Part shown: positions 1 through 11,421 of the stretch, piece by piece
Numbering within the stretch: the stretch's first letter is position 1
Layout of the letters: every line of letters begins with the position of its first letter
Assembly (NCBI RefSeq): GCF_958979055.1
Contig: NC_084888.1
Span: 4,606,001 to 4,670,000 of the forward strand
Source: Alnus glutinosa
Lineage: Eukaryota; Streptophyta; Magnoliopsida; Fagales; Betulaceae
Direction of reading: 5' to 3'
Length of the DNA stretch: 64,000 bases
Translations under genes and position numbers: made by a program
Notes under the pieces: generated by a model
Databases searched by the model: none
Told to the model about the DNA's origin: nothing
What the model saw: only the letters and a program-made list of their open reading frames with translations

Positions 1-2027
1 TTTTGCTTAGCAGCCTGTTTCCTTCTCTCTTCCTCCATAACCATCCTTCGTTTCTCCTCTTCTCTAGTTATCCTCTGTTCTTCAGCTCTTCGCATGGCTT
101 CCAGCTGTTCTTGTTCTGCTCTCCATGCTGCCTCCCTGGCTTCCTCTTCCAATCTTCTCTGCCTTTCTTCCTGTTCCCTTGCCAACTGTGCTCTCTCCTC
201 TTCTTCTCTTCGAGCCAGCTCCAAAGCTCTTTCTTGCTCTTCAATGATCCGCTGCCTCTCCTCTTCTTGCATCTTTTGAACTCTCTCAAGTTCAGCCTCG
301 AAAGATTCCCTTACAGGATCATGAAAATCAGTCTGTTTAGGCACATCTTTCTTCCTTTTAACCACACCAACAAGACCGCCAGAAAAGGGATCCCGTCCAT
401 CAAAACCAGTAGCTCCAAAGTCTTTCATGAAAGGGTCCTCCAAATAAGGTTTCTCGCTCTTTGCAAGTGAATGCTTTTCCCTACCAAAATTGAGTAGCGG
501 ATCATTAACAGAAAGCCCTTTACCACCCAACGAATATGAGGATTTCGATGCTGAGTTATTTTGGAAAGCATCACCTCTGTATTTGTTGTAATGTTCATTG
601 TGGTACCGTTCTCGTGTAGTCCTTTCAGCCCCTCGGCTGCTATACAGATCTGTACTGTTGTTCCATGGCTGTCTCCCTCCCTGTCCATACCCGATATCTG
701 TTCTTCCAATATCATTATTAGCACTAGCACTGAATGGTGATGGAGTGTACTTATTCTCCTTAACTGTTTCTCTATTCAGGGTAGACGGCCTCACACTGAT
801 ACCATTTCTATCATTTTCAAATTTTGGAACACTAGATCCATCTTTGGGAAGAGAGGCAGCTCTCCATGAGTTTCCTTCCCGCCCATCTTTACTAGGCATT
901 CTGACATCTCTGCCGAAAGGGTCTGCTTTAGGGACTTCACTGGAAGAAACCTTTCCAGCTTCATTGTCACGCTGACCCCACCTGTCAAAATGATTATGGA
1001 TCGGCTTTTGTGCTAAAACACTAACCCTGGGCAAATCAAAATCTCTTTCCCAATAAGCTTCGCTCCTAGGAAACCCATGATCTCTGCCCCGGTCTGTCAA
1101 ACCAAAACTCGTGTCACGCTCATCATCAGCCCAATCTGATCTGGGATTCAACCGAACAAGCGGCAGTGGACCTGGAAAATACTCTTCCTTCCTCCGAGCT
1201 CGCTCTGACACCCATGAACCACCAGAACTGTTACTTTCAGCACCATTCTCAATCAAACCATTACCAACACCATGATGAGATGACTGCACTTGAGGGCGCG
1301 TATCAACAAGTGAGCCCAAACGGGAACCATCCCTCTGATCATTGGATGACTCATCACCAACTACTTGCTTCTGTTTCTGATTCAAACCATCCTTCTGCTT
1401 CTGTGTAGGCCCTGATGTGGAAGGCAAAGCAGCCTGCAAAGAAGGAAAATCCTCACCCCTCAAAACCGTGGCTTTCTCCGCCACAACCGGAGGTTGAGGC
1501 TGACCTGAAGAAGAACCTGGGGGTCCCACCATGCCCGACCGAGCCGAAGGGGGCAAATACACACTGCTCCCCCTAATCACCCCATCAACATTATGCAAAC
1601 CCTGGTCGATTCCATCAGTCCCATGATCATTACTAAACCCTTCTTTCTCTTTCTCTTTCTCTTTCTCTTGTAAAGCAATCATGCCCGGCTTTGTCCACCC
1701 CATACCAGACGAAGTTGGCCTTGGCCCAGTTCCCGAAACCCCGCCGGCTGCCCCACCACCCGACCCCAATGAATCAAACCTCTCGTGCTCCTTTCGCAAG
1801 GAGGGCAAGTTCAGGGGGGGTGGAACAGAAAGCTTCGGCCCAGCCTTCTGGGAGCTTCGAGGCCTCGAGAGGACCACCATTCCTCCTCCACCACCATGGC
1901 CACTGGGACGGGTCCGATTCGACCCGTACGAGCTGGGATTAGACGAGTGGTGATGATGAGGAGGCTGCCCATAGGACTTGTTCAGATTCACTGACACAAA
2001 CTTGGTCCCGACTCCGGGATTAGCCAT
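1..2027 (-). CDS. MOS1/trichohyalin-like low-complexity and coiled-coil protein, N-terminal part
   Basis: A single reading frame runs from an ATG at 2027 down to the window edge without a stop, giving about 675 residues; the C-terminus lies outside. The N-terminus is rich in Gly, Ser, Pro and His (HHHH at residues 24-27). The motif LRGEDFPSL lies at about 189-197, and a similar GDFPSL motif occurs in plant MODIFIER OF SNC1 (MOS1) proteins. A long middle region rich in Ser, Asn, Arg and Asp follows. From about residue 577 the protein becomes a highly charged Glu/Arg/Gln coiled coil, which explains annotations such as trichohyalin-like. I recognise this as a conserved plant family, but its biochemical role is not evident; a link to MOS1-type regulation is inference from the short motif. 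The start is supported by the upstream 5' UTR intron and by the conserved MANPGVGTKFVSVNL beginning. No introns are seen in the visible coding part. Confidence 0.82.
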   Translation of the reverse strand, partial: MANPGVGTKFVSVNLNKSYGQPPHHHHSSNPSSYGSNRTRPSGHGGGGGMVVLSRPRSSQKAGPKLSVPPPLNLPSLRKEHERFDSLGSGGGAAGGVSGTGPRPTSSGMGWTKPGMIALQEKEKEKEKEGFSNDHGTDGIDQGLHNVDGVIRGSSVYLPPSARSGMVGPPGSSSGQPQPPVVAEKATVLRGEDFPSLQAALPSTSGPTQKQKDGLNQKQKQVVGDESSNDQRDGSRLGSLVDTRPQVQSSHHGVGNGLIENGAESNSSGGSWVSERARRKEEYFPGPLPLVRLNPRSDWADDERDTSFGLTDRGRDHGFPRSEAYWERDFDLPRVSVLAQKPIHNHFDRWGQRDNEAGKVSSSEVPKADPFGRDVRMPSKDGREGNSWRAASLPKDGSSVPKFENDRNGISVRPSTLNRETVKENKYTPSPFSASANNDIGRTDIGYGQGGRQPWNNSTDLYSSRGAERTTRERYHNEHYNKYRGDAFQNNSASKSSYSLGGKGLSVNDPLLNFGREKHSLAKSEKPYLEDPFMKDFGATGFDGRDPFSGGLVGVVKRKKDVPKQTDFHDPVRESFEAELERVQKMQEEERQRIIEEQERALELARREEEERAQLAREQEERQRRLEEEAREAAWRAEQEQLEAMRRAEEQRITREEEKRRMVMEEERRKQAAKQ

Positions 2028-2217
2028 GGCACGGTCCGACCCGAAACGTAACCGGTTTAACGGATTCGGATCTCTGCCCACGCATCAAAACCCTAGCCCT
2101 AGTTTTCCCCTCCACCACGAAAAGAATGATTCACTAATTGTTATTCCCTTCTCACAGATCTTACGCTAGAAATCGATGATCCAGTACAATCAAACCCTAG
2201 AGACTCTCTCCCAGACC

Positions 2218-2428
2218 CTGATCAAAGCAACAACCAAAAAAAAAAAACACAAAATCAAAAGCTATGATCGATTTCTCAGAGGTTGATTAATTTAAGTAAA
2301 TAAAATAGTGATCAGAGAAATATGAACTGAGTATGTATCTTGGTCTGGTTAGGGTTTCGATGTGGTGGTAATGAGAGAGCAAAGAGATTAAAACAAAATG
2401 GGAGGGGAGCGTAGGATAAGGAGCTCAC
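2218..2428 (-). other. 5' UTR intron of the MOS1/trichohyalin-like gene
   Basis: On the minus strand a good donor (GGAG followed by GTGAGC at 2428) and a good acceptor (T-rich tract then GATCAG ending at 2218) bound 211 bases just upstream of the start codon. No coding potential is seen in it. The leader exon upstream ends at 2429. Introns in 5' leaders are common in broadly expressed plant genes; this one is predicted from splice signals only. Confidence 0.55.
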
Positions 2429-2659
2429 CTCCGGGGGCGTATGTTAGCGAACGGCCGGGGTTAACGTTGGCCGCGGAGGATCGAGCACGAGAGAGCGTCA
2501 GATAGAAGCCCTACTGTAACCGGAGAGAGAGCGAGAGAGAACGAGCAATGAGCCCAAGTGTGCGAGAAGAAAGTCTTTAGAACTGTTTTCGTGTCTTGAT
2601 GTCTTCGACTCTTCGTGTTTGCTCCCCTGTATTTTCGTGTATTTTGTTTGTTACCCATA

Positions 2660-3064
2660 ATAACGAATAATTAGTAAATACATCTTTTTTTTTAAAAAAA
2701 AAGGAACTCAATGACCTTTACACGGTGTTATGCTTGCAAAAGGATCAGGCTTGCTTGACTTTATATCGGAAAAGAGATGCATTGCAGGTAGGAAACGATA
2801 TTAATTTGAAATTTCTTTTTCTTAGTAGAATTGAACACATCACTAATGATATTATATCATAACTGCATTCTCTTCGTTCTTCTCATGTGAAAAAGAAAAG
2901 TAAAATCTAATCATCCATACTCTAGCAAAAATAGCTATGTTTGATGTTAAGAACTTAATATAGTTGAAGAAAACTCAATCTTAAATCTTTGATATTGTTT
3001 TTAGGGAGTCTCTTCGGTCCTAATTTTTTAACTTTAAGGTCTCATATTTATTAAACGATTTCTT

Positions 3065-3131
<67 letters not shown>

Positions 3132-4560
3132 AATTCCAACTTTAGACTAACCCAACATAATGGATCACATGTTATTGATACGTTAGTTAATTTTATTAAT
3201 AGCTGTAGTATTAAAAACAAAATTTCAAAGCTTTTTAACTTCCTAGTACCTATTTAGTCGCATGTATATCAATTATATTGCATAAAAACTTTATGTTATG
3301 CATTCATTTATTTTCTTTTTAATTCAACTACATTTTAGCATGCCAATTTTATTTTTCTAGCCAATAACCCTAGCAGCACACCCCTGGTTAGTCTTGTCCC
3401 AATATGCAATTTTTTTCTAAAATTAAGTTCTAAACTATTTAACGAAATTATTTTTTAGTGAAAAAAATAAACAATTTCCTTAAAAATGTTTTTCGACTAT
3501 GGCTCATATGAAATAAAAAATGAGCAACAACGGGAAATGGCCGGCTACTTGTGGTAGACTCCAGCAATTATCCGACGATTTGAGAAAGAAAATCTCAAAC
3601 TGAAAAATGGTTTACGGTCTTAAAAACTTGAAACTATTTTATTAAAATTAAATAAGCTTTTTTAGTCAAACCGAAAATGTTCTCGATCTGGCTATTATTT
3701 TTCTATCGCACCAAACGCCAAAAAATATGAAAAATATTTTTCATAAATCATTTTACGCTAAAACAAACGAAACCTTAAACCCTAATCCTTTTTGGAAAAT
3801 AAAACAAAACCTAGCTTTAAAAAATCCCTTATAGATGTGCGTCTATATAGTCCCCTCGTTCTCTTTCTTTTTTACAACTTTCTCGAGAGCACGCAAAAAC
3901 CCTAGCCCATAAGAAAAATAGGACACCCCTAGTTCTTAAGAGAAATCAATTTCTCTTTAATCTTTTCACATCACATGCCAAGAGGAGATCCAATAACAAT
4001 TTTTCATCAAGTTTAATTTCCACAATCCCAGTGTAAGTTTTCTACTCTCTATAAATTCTATTCAAAGTTTCATTCAAGTTTGTGGAGTAGATATGGCTAG
4101 ATAGTAGATGATACAAAGTGGGTGTTAAGAATTAAATAAAGATTGCAGATTCGTCATATTAAAGAGAGAGAGTCCAACTTTTATGCTCATGGGCTTGCAA
4201 AAGGGAAATAAAACAAGTCATGAATTATATATATATGTATAGAATAAATTCCAAATTTTATCCGTGAAGTTGTAACCTTAGAGTAATAGGCTCTAATTTT
4301 TTAGAGCTCTCGCTCTAACTTTTTCAGTATCAATGAAGATTACTATATACATAAGCTCCAGGGACAGAAAATCCAATCCAAAGGTCTTTTAATCAATTTA
4401 AAAATACAAATAAACAATTACTATATGTTCTAGGTAATTATCAGGTCCATATTGTATTGATTTTTCAAGAGAATTTCACATGTAGCTACTGATTTGATTG
4501 AGTTACATGAATTTTCATGAAAAACATTTTATAAATTTATAACACATATTTTATCAATTT
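2660..4560. other. AT-rich spacer, no gene seen
   Basis: No convincing coding frame. It contains a (TA)n tract (3076-3128) and, near 3700-3780, a stretch resembling the end of the MITE family described at 42109 (Tourist-like terminal sequence reading ACAAACGAAACC). A second foldback end cannot be placed with confidence. Confidence 0.5.
3076..3128. repeat. (TA)n microsatellite
   Basis: About 26 uninterrupted TA units in the spacer upstream of the first gene; likely length-variable between individuals. Confidence 0.9.
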
Positions 4561-4569
4561 AGTTGAGGT

Positions 4570-5560
4570 TATGATCCCCAGTAGGCGTTTTAGCTAATTG
4601 GGCCTAAGCTAATTAAATGTTTTTGTAAGCCCGATTAAGTGTTAGGTTCAAATGGGCTAATTTTGGTGACTCCCTAAGTTATAAGGCAATGAATAATTTT
4701 AAGAAATTCTGAAATTTTTTAGAAGTTTATTAAATGAAGATAGACTAATAAGTATTTATCTAAATGAAAATATTTTAAGAGTATAGAAATTTCGAAATGA
4801 AATTATTTTGACAAGATAATATTTATTTAAATTAAATGAATTACTTTTGGATTTAATTCCAAAAAAAAAAAAAAAACAGGGTTTAACCATAATTAAACCC
4901 TGATTAAGATTATTTGTATACAAATATTTTTATAGAAGGGGAAAAACTAATAAAAGTTCTTAGTTATGCCAACCTCCAGCTAAGATCGGAGCAAGTTTAA
5001 ACTTAAAAATATAAGGCTAACGTGTCAAAACTTGTGACTTAGGTTCTTAGGATTCGGTGAGCCTACTTGTAGGTAAGAGATAAGTGATATCTCTTTATCC
5101 ATTTTATGTATGTGTTTTATGATATGATTCTATGTTACGCCTATTCAAATGTTGTGATTATCAATATTGTTCTAAGTTGATTATGTTTTATGTAATGCAT
5201 GCAATGATTTTATTTCATGAAAAGTTAAATGCTATAATGTCACTCAAATACATGCGGTCCTAAAAGGAGGTAAATATTAATTGTTTTAAAGAAGATAAAA
5301 AGTATGTCTTAGATTGCCTTCTAATGAAGTTACATAAAAGCTAGCTCCGATGGTGGTATAGTTTTTGGCATGTGATTGTGAAAGCAAGACTCACCAAAAG
5401 TGGTAGGAGCCTACTAAGAGGCACATCTTATGTGCAATGTGTTTTACCTTCTCACTTGGTCGAGGAATGTAATTAGCCTATAAGGCACCTTGCCATGATC
5501 GATAACATTGAGACCCCTAATTACATAAATCTTGGACCCGTTCGCACACTTGTAGGTAGC
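4570..5560. mobile_element. Possible decayed LTR relic
   Basis: A 1-kb non-coding stretch whose base texture (a CCCCAGTAGGCG start, a short AAACCC inverted repeat near 4880-4905, and a GGTAAGAGATAAGTGATATC run near 5070) resembles long terminal repeats of Ty3-gypsy elements. No boundaries, primer site or target duplication were found, so the assignment is tentative. Confidence 0.3.
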
Positions 5561-5803
5561 CATCAAGTAATCGGCTTCTACTTTCACCAAAAAAAAAAAA
5601 AAAAGAGAGAGAGAGAGAGAAGAAAAGAAAGAAAGAAAAAAAAAAAGGAAAAAGAAGAAGAAGTAATTGGCTTCTCTTTCTTAGCCATCAAGCAATTGTC
5701 TTTTTTCTTTATTTATTTTTTTTTCATCAAGCAATTGGCTTTATCATAATTAAAAGTTGACTATAAAGGAAGCGGTGGGACAAGGGAAATTTGTAGCCAT
5801 TTG

Positions 5804-5804
<1 letters not shown>

Positions 5805-5839
<35 letters not shown>
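5805..5839. repeat. (ATT)n microsatellite
   Basis: About 11-12 ATT units inside copy A of the local duplication; absent from copy B, so it expanded after duplication or was lost from B. Confidence 0.85.
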
Positions 5840-5971
5840 TTTAGTTTAAATGAAACAGAGAGTATTCAATTAGTATAATGTGAAGGAGAAATTTGTCATT
5901 TTATATTAAAAACTCTCCAATATATTTGAACTAGAGAGAAGAGTTAATTAGTCAGCATAACCTATGTGCAC

Positions 5972-6272
5972 TGTTATTTGTTTGTGTTGTAGTTTGGTTA
6001 TATGGCAGTTTGCTTTGTTTTAATTAACTTAGTTATTGGCTTTCGTCCAGAATGCGTAACCGACTCCCTGTTCAAGTAAAGGTTTATGTCAATGTAGATG
6101 CACCATTCTGTTTGGCTGGGTTTCTTTAGTTCGTAACTGTCTATGGGCTCATCTTAGATGTACACCTATATGGTGGTTGATTACACCAATTTGGTGATTT
6201 CTTATGTAACTTTGGGCCATTAATAAAAGTTTAACTTTCTTCTCAAAAAAGGAAAAAAAAAAAAAAAAAAAA
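5972..6272 (+). mobile_element. 5'-truncated LINE insertion (3' tail only)
   Basis: A 301-bp insertion ends in a poly-A run (about 6253-6272) preceded by AATAAAAGTTTAACTTTC, typical of plant LINE 3' ends. It is flanked by an exact 18-bp target duplication, AGCATAACCTATGTGCAC, at 5954-5971 and 6273-6290. The neighbouring duplicate at 6664-6700 keeps the uninterrupted junction and so works as an internal empty site. Only 3' sequence remains, as expected from aborted reverse transcription. Confidence 0.9.
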
Positions 6273-6729
6273 AGCATAACCTATGTGCACATATTATTCT
6301 GATTGAAAACACAACTTCTTATTGAAAGGGTATTAACATATAAATAAAAAATAAAATAAAAAGGAAGAAGAAGAAAAGAAAGAAAAAGGAAAAAAAGAAA
6401 AGGAAAGTAATTGGCTTCTCTTTCTTAGCCATCAAGCAATTGTCTTTTTTCTTTATTTATTTCTTTTTTTCATCAAGCAATTGGGTTTATTATAATTAAA
6501 AGTTGATCATAAAGGAAGTGCTGGGACAAGGGAAATTTGTAGCCATTTGAGTTTTTTCCAGTTTAAATGAATTATAGAGTATTCAATTAGTATAATGTAA
6601 AGGGCAAATTTGTCATTTGATATTAAATACTCTCCAATATATTTGAACTAGAGAGAAGGGTTCGTCAGCATAACCTATGTGTACATATTATTCTGATTGA
6701 AAACAGTTCTTCTTATTGAAAGAGCATTG

Positions 6730-7470
6730 AAAACGGGATTATACATCAATTTCAAATATTCATTTACTCATATTTTATATTTGAAAAACAATCAAGATAA
6801 ATAAAATGGGTTTATAGTATGAGAAAATCGTAGCCTAATAATGTAAAGGGAAAACAACAAATTCATCCATGAATATTGATTGGTTTAAAGATTAATCTTT
6901 ATATTGCCTAATTCATCATCATAGTCCCCCTTCGATATCACATACTTTGTTGCCTTTCACATGTTTTTCAGATTTGCTGTGAGTGTCATTATGAGTATTA
7001 CAAGTGTTTTAGTATAAGCTACGCGTATAAGAGACTCACAAGTGAAGGAGAGATAGTTAATATAAGTGTAAATCACCTCCCGATCCGCAAATCTTAATAT
7101 TTGGGAAAAAAAAAAATACAAAATCAATATATGTGATTTACCTAATTTGTAATTAATTTTATGTAATATCAAAATGAACTTAAAAGTTCCCTAAAATATG
7201 CCAAAAAAAAATTATTCTCACAATCAAGTTTCGTTCACTTACTTAAGAAATTTCACTAGTGATTAGAATATAGATGAAAAGCCCTATGTAATAACCAATC
7301 AAAATGACTATTCAAAAGAAGAAAAAAAACCCTCACAACATTCTTAGTAGTCTCACCGGCTATTTTGGTGTGCCAATTTAGTGAAATTGTCCAAAATGAC
7401 TTTCCAACAACCTCATCAAATTGGTGAAAAAATTTAGTGAGTGTACAATACTCACCATTGTTGGTGAGTA
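6730..7470. other. Spacer without a gene
   Basis: AT-rich DNA with homopolymer runs. I see no gene, no element boundary and no strong repeat. Confidence 0.45.
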
Positions 7471-7474
7471 CGGC

Positions 7475-7892
7475 CCTGTTTAGTAATCCCTTCTCCCTCC
7501 CCATTCCCTAACGCGTACTGACAGGGCAGGCTTTTGGCAGGAGGACTGAAAAAATTCAACCATTTTCCAAGATGGGACGACCCCTTTTTTTTTCTTTTTC
7601 TTTTTTTTTTTCCATTTTACCCCTGACATGAAAAAAAATTTAGCAGCTTAAACAGTCGTATACAGAGATAGAATGAGTAAAAAAAAGCCTGTTTTATTTT
7701 ACCCATTCTACCCCTGGCAGAAAAAAAAAAAAATTGTGCAATATAACCAGTTGTATACAGGGGTAAAACGAAAAATAAAAAAATAAAAAATTGTCCTTTC
7801 ATGAAAAAGTTGGCTAAATATTTTCAGCCCTCCTGCCAAAAGCTTGGCCTGTCAGTGCGCGGCAGGGAAGGGGGAAGGGACTACTAAACAGG
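7475..7892. mobile_element. MITE-like element with long terminal inverted repeats
   Basis: The left end (7475-7556, starting CCTGTTTAGTA) and the right end (7806-7892) are inverted copies over about 80 bp. Matching blocks include CAGGCTTTTGGCAGGAGGAC on the left against GTCCTCCTGCC-type sequence on the right. The core holds two imperfect direct copies of a roughly 90-bp unit (around 7612 and 7705, each with TACCCCTG and GTATACAG). The termini resemble Tourist/PIF-Harbinger MITEs; the target duplication is not clear. It has no coding capacity. Confidence 0.75.
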
Positions 7893-7899
7893 ATATACG

Positions 7900-8500
7900 A
7901 TTCACTTACCAAACCAATAAAATATTATTAAAATTTTATCTCTCTTTTTTTTTTTTTATTTCATGCATCACACACAACCTTTATTTTGAAAAATATTATT
8001 TAAGTGGAATAGTAATAGCGGATAGCTAAAACAATAAGGCTGCTAGAGGTGCTATAAAAAAGTGGATAGCTAAAATAAAAAATAAAAATTTAATTTTTAA
8101 TTAATAAAATTTGATAAGGTTAGTAAAAATGTGTAAAATGCACTAAGCCTGCTTATTCCACAAACTCTCCCCCAAATCCCAGTAGTCTCTTCGTCTTCCT
8201 GAAAAATCACATTAAAGCTACTCAATAAATGGAAACCTTCACGCGTGAACCCTCATTTAAGCTATAATTATATTAAGTTAAATTTTCTTGCAGTGTCACA
8301 AAATTCCTTTCTGTCTCTTGGCAAACACATTGGTGTGTTTATAAACCTTTTGTAGTGTTAATTTTTTAAATATTAATAATGAGTGATTGATGTGATATAA
8401 AATAGTAAGAAATTTTAAAATTAAAAAGTAATTGATATAATATAAAAAATAAAAAAAAATTGTTAAATTTTTTTTAATATAATATAAAAATTATAATATT
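7900..8500. other. AT-rich spacer upstream of the helicase-like gene
   Basis: No coding frame or bounded repeat seen. The last 250 bases before the gene turn GC-richer and hold the G-box palindrome described separately. Confidence 0.4.
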
Positions 8501-8612
8501 TTGAAGTTGATTTTTTTTTTTTATAGAAAAGTGAGAGGGGAACTGGTTTTCCGCCTTGCGTTTGAGAACCCAGCTTTGCCCTCGAACCCAACCCGTTAAA
8601 CCGCCCGAGACC

Positions 8613-8624
8613 GGACACGTGTCC
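8613..8624. promoter_or_regulatory. Palindromic G-box/ABRE-like site
   Basis: GGACACGTGTCC is a perfect 12-bp palindrome with a CACGTG core, lying about 140 bp upstream of the helicase-like start codon. Such cores are bound by plant bZIP and bHLH factors. The location suits a promoter element; use by this gene is inference. Confidence 0.5.
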
Positions 8625-8761
8625 GCAAAGCTGGAACTCAAAAATAAAGGGCTGCTACTGAAAACGACGCCGTGTAATGAATTACGCAACAAAATCGTCA
8701 GGGAAAGAGAGACTCATTATCGAGAAAAAGTAAAAAGAGAGGAGTCTCGGGTGGAAAAGCA

Positions 8762-11421
8762 ATGGCGATAGACGCAATCGAAGCTCCCTCTCAGCCCCCT
8801 TCCCATTTCAGGTATAATTTATTTTTAATTTAATTTAATTTTTTTTAAAAAGTTTCCTCTATTTTCAACAACGCCATTTGTTGTCTCTTGCAGTCAACAA
8901 CGCCATTTCTATCTTGCCGTGGACAGGCTCCAATTCAAAATGGTTTTTTTTCTTCTTCTTGATCACTTAGAAACTTCTCAATATCACAATTTATACATTA
9001 CAATGAAAACCCAAGTTGTTTGATTTTGTTCTACGAACGAATTTGGCGCAGGAGACGCTGGTGGACTTGTTGGGCGTGGTGGGACGGCGTCACTCCCTGC
9101 CGACGGTCGTGTGCTGCAGCTCGCGCGACGAGCTTGATGCCGTATGCTCCGCCGTCTCCAACCTCCCCTTTATCTCTCTGTCCCCTCTGGTACTTTTCTT
9201 TCTCGCTAAATTATTTGTCTGATCTTTAACTTGTGCACTTAAGTTTCTGACTTTTGTTGATTTATGCATTCTGGGTCAGCAGTGTTGCTTTGAGATATAT
9301 ATATATATATATATTGGGTTGCAACTCGTTGCGTCTGTATTTGTAACTTAAAATCTAATGAGCAAGTAGTAACGATTGAAGGGTGTTTTGCACTGTAGTG
9401 AACGTAATTCATGTGTTAATGATCTCTTTATTTTTGGGTAAGGGCTCATGGGTCGCTTCGTTAAAGATTCTTTACGAATGGAATGTGAAATTGGGATGAA
9501 TTTGTGTTTGAGCTATAGTATGAGCAAGCCTTGTTACAGAGATTTCAAATCATTTTAAGACATTAGCGCTCTCTCATGTTGCTTTTTGTACCTAATGCTG
9601 TTTGGTTTTATTCATATTTCATGTCAAACTCCCCACGGGAGTAGGACCAATTTTTGCCGCGCAGTTGAAGTATTACTTTCAGGGATGTTTCCCATTTTTA
9701 ATATTAAATTTACCCAATTTATGGTGAAACACATACGTGACCCTCTCTCTTTCTTCTTTGTTTCTACATGCGTTGTTGCATTCTCTGTGGAGGTATTCGT
9801 TTCAGTGATGTAAACTTGTTGGCCCCCAGCACCATGTTTCAGAGTTTGAAACTTGGGAACTATGAATTTGCTAGAACTTTGAATGTTTGCTAATATAGCT
9901 TGCATATTGTTTTCCATATGCCAGTACAGTGACCTCGCTGAAGCAGAACGTGCTCTGGTTTTGGAGAAATTTCGGCAAGCCACATTGAACTGGAACCAAA
10001 ATGTCAGTGCAGAATCAGGAGATGACGGTGAAATTGGAAAAGATGAACAAAAGTCTCATATGATAGTTGTGACTGATGTTTGTCTCCCACTTCTTGCTTC
10101 TGGGGAGTTGCCCATTTCTGCTCGTGTTCTGATAAATTATGAGTTACCAACAAAGAAGGTGCAGTCTGTCCTTTCTTCATAGCTTGATATGTGGAATAAT
10201 TTCATGCCTTCATTTGCACAATCTCTTGCAGCTAATTTTCCCGACCGTTTATCTCTTCTTATGAAAGAAGTCATATTATGTTCTTGTGGAAAGATACTTT
10301 GACCTTGCAATGATCCTACACATCTGAGCTCTTTCTCAATAGATTGCAATTATAACGCCAACTTTTTGTCTATGTAATTACATGTTTTAGCACCCCAGAC
10401 TACCACATCTCCAAATGACTGACAGACAGTGTGTGCAGTTTTTCCCTCTTGATCTTCCAATTGGTGGGGATGCATCCTATTTTGCAGAGGATATTGTCTC
10501 TATGAAAATTGGTTCATTAGCTTAGAACAGATGCCATACAGCATCCAAAGTCTTCTTTGTGTATGGCGCCTTGAGAGGTCTTTAAAGGGCGTCTACAGAC
10601 TAGCTGATGAGAATCTACCTAATGTTTTGCCATTTGCATCTATAACACATAAAATAAAACCTTTCTTTTCTTGGCTACTACATTTTCCATACAAAAGACT
10701 CATACTTAATAACTCCTCATATGTTGTACCTAGCCAAATGTGTTGGTTTCAGAGCCATCGACCCGTGATCACTGATCATTAAAGACTGAGATTTTATATT
10801 ATGAAATATCTTTGATGTGTGTGGATGTGTTTTATTTGTTTCCAATTATATGTGGTATGCATGGGTTGTGACCTTTTTTCCCATGTTGTGTGCCCGGCTT
10901 ATAGGAAACATATATGAGGCGCATGACAACTTGTTTGGCAGCAGGTTCTTTCACCTATGCCATAACATTTTACTAGTCAGATGGCCTGGATTTTTGCATT
11001 CTCACAATAACTAACAAATATCTGCAGATGGGATTGTAATCAATATGGTTGTGGGGGGTGAAGTGGTCACTCTGAAACACGTAGAAGAAAGTACCAGTCT
11101 TGTTATAGCAGAAATGCCCATAAATGTAAGTTTCTTGCTTACCTTGTGTTCCTTTATTTATGCACTAGAGCACAGCTTTTGACAAATATGAATCTAAAGC
11201 CAAAAAACTGCAACTGATGGAGTTCCCTTTAATTTTTCGAGTAAAAGTTAAGTATAAATCTATCAACAGTTAATTAAACTGGACCATATTTATGTCCTGT
11301 TTTTGGACCTCAGAATTCCTTTTTTCACTGACGTGTTGTGATCACCTTATATTTCTTCTTGTTTTTTGGGTCTGAGATGGTTTTGAAATTTGGTCTACTG
11401 CAGATCTCTGAGATTTTGTGA
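8762..11421 (+). CDS. Degenerate DEAD-box (eIF4A-like) RecA2-domain protein, seven exons
   Basis: Exons: 8762-8811, 8894-8942, 9052-9189, 9925-10158, 10905-10944, 11028-11125 and 11404-11421. All junctions are GT-AG and the phase is kept, giving 208 residues and a stop (627 nt). The protein matches a conserved plant family annotated as eIF4A-like RNA helicase. It corresponds to the C-terminal helicase lobe only: a VVCCSSRDELDAV segment (motif IV-like), LYSDLAEAERALVLEKFRQ, MIVVTDVCLPLLASG (in place of the TTDvxARGxD motif V) and VLINYELPTKKETYMRR (in place of motif VI HRxGRxGR). Walker A and DEAD-type motif II are absent, so ATP-driven unwinding is unlikely; an RNA- or protein-binding role is inference. 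The start is supported by the conserved MAIDAIEAPSQP beginning and the exon 1 donor. Intron 4 is 746 bp with no insertion recognised. Confidence 0.88.

Larger units (their letters stand above)
5600..6725 (+). repeat. Tandem duplication of about 330 bp, copy A interrupted by a LINE tail
   Basis: Two copies share the same order of landmarks: TAATTGGCTTCTCTTTC, CATCAAGCAATTG, AAAGTTGA, GGGACAAGGGAAATTTGTAG, then ATTCAATTAGTATAATGT, TTGAACTAGAGAGAAG and CATAACCTATGTG. Copy A spans about 5660-5971 plus 6291-6335; copy B spans about 6405-6725. Copy A also carries an (ATT)n tract at 5805-5839 that copy B lacks. Copy A is split by the insertion at 5972-6272, so the duplication is older than that insertion. 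Confidence 0.85.

Noticed and set aside
3-470. Plus-strand 155-codon frame rich in Ser, Leu and Phe
   Set aside because: It is antisense to the coiled-coil region of the minus-strand gene; the composition follows from Glu/Arg codons read backwards.
1681-1953. Plus-strand Pro-rich frames at 1681-1994
   Set aside because: Antisense shadows of the Gly/Pro-rich N-terminus of the minus-strand gene.
5495-5749. Lys/Glu-rich 84-codon frame
   Set aside because: Created by A- and GA-rich simple repeats inside the local duplication; no domain.
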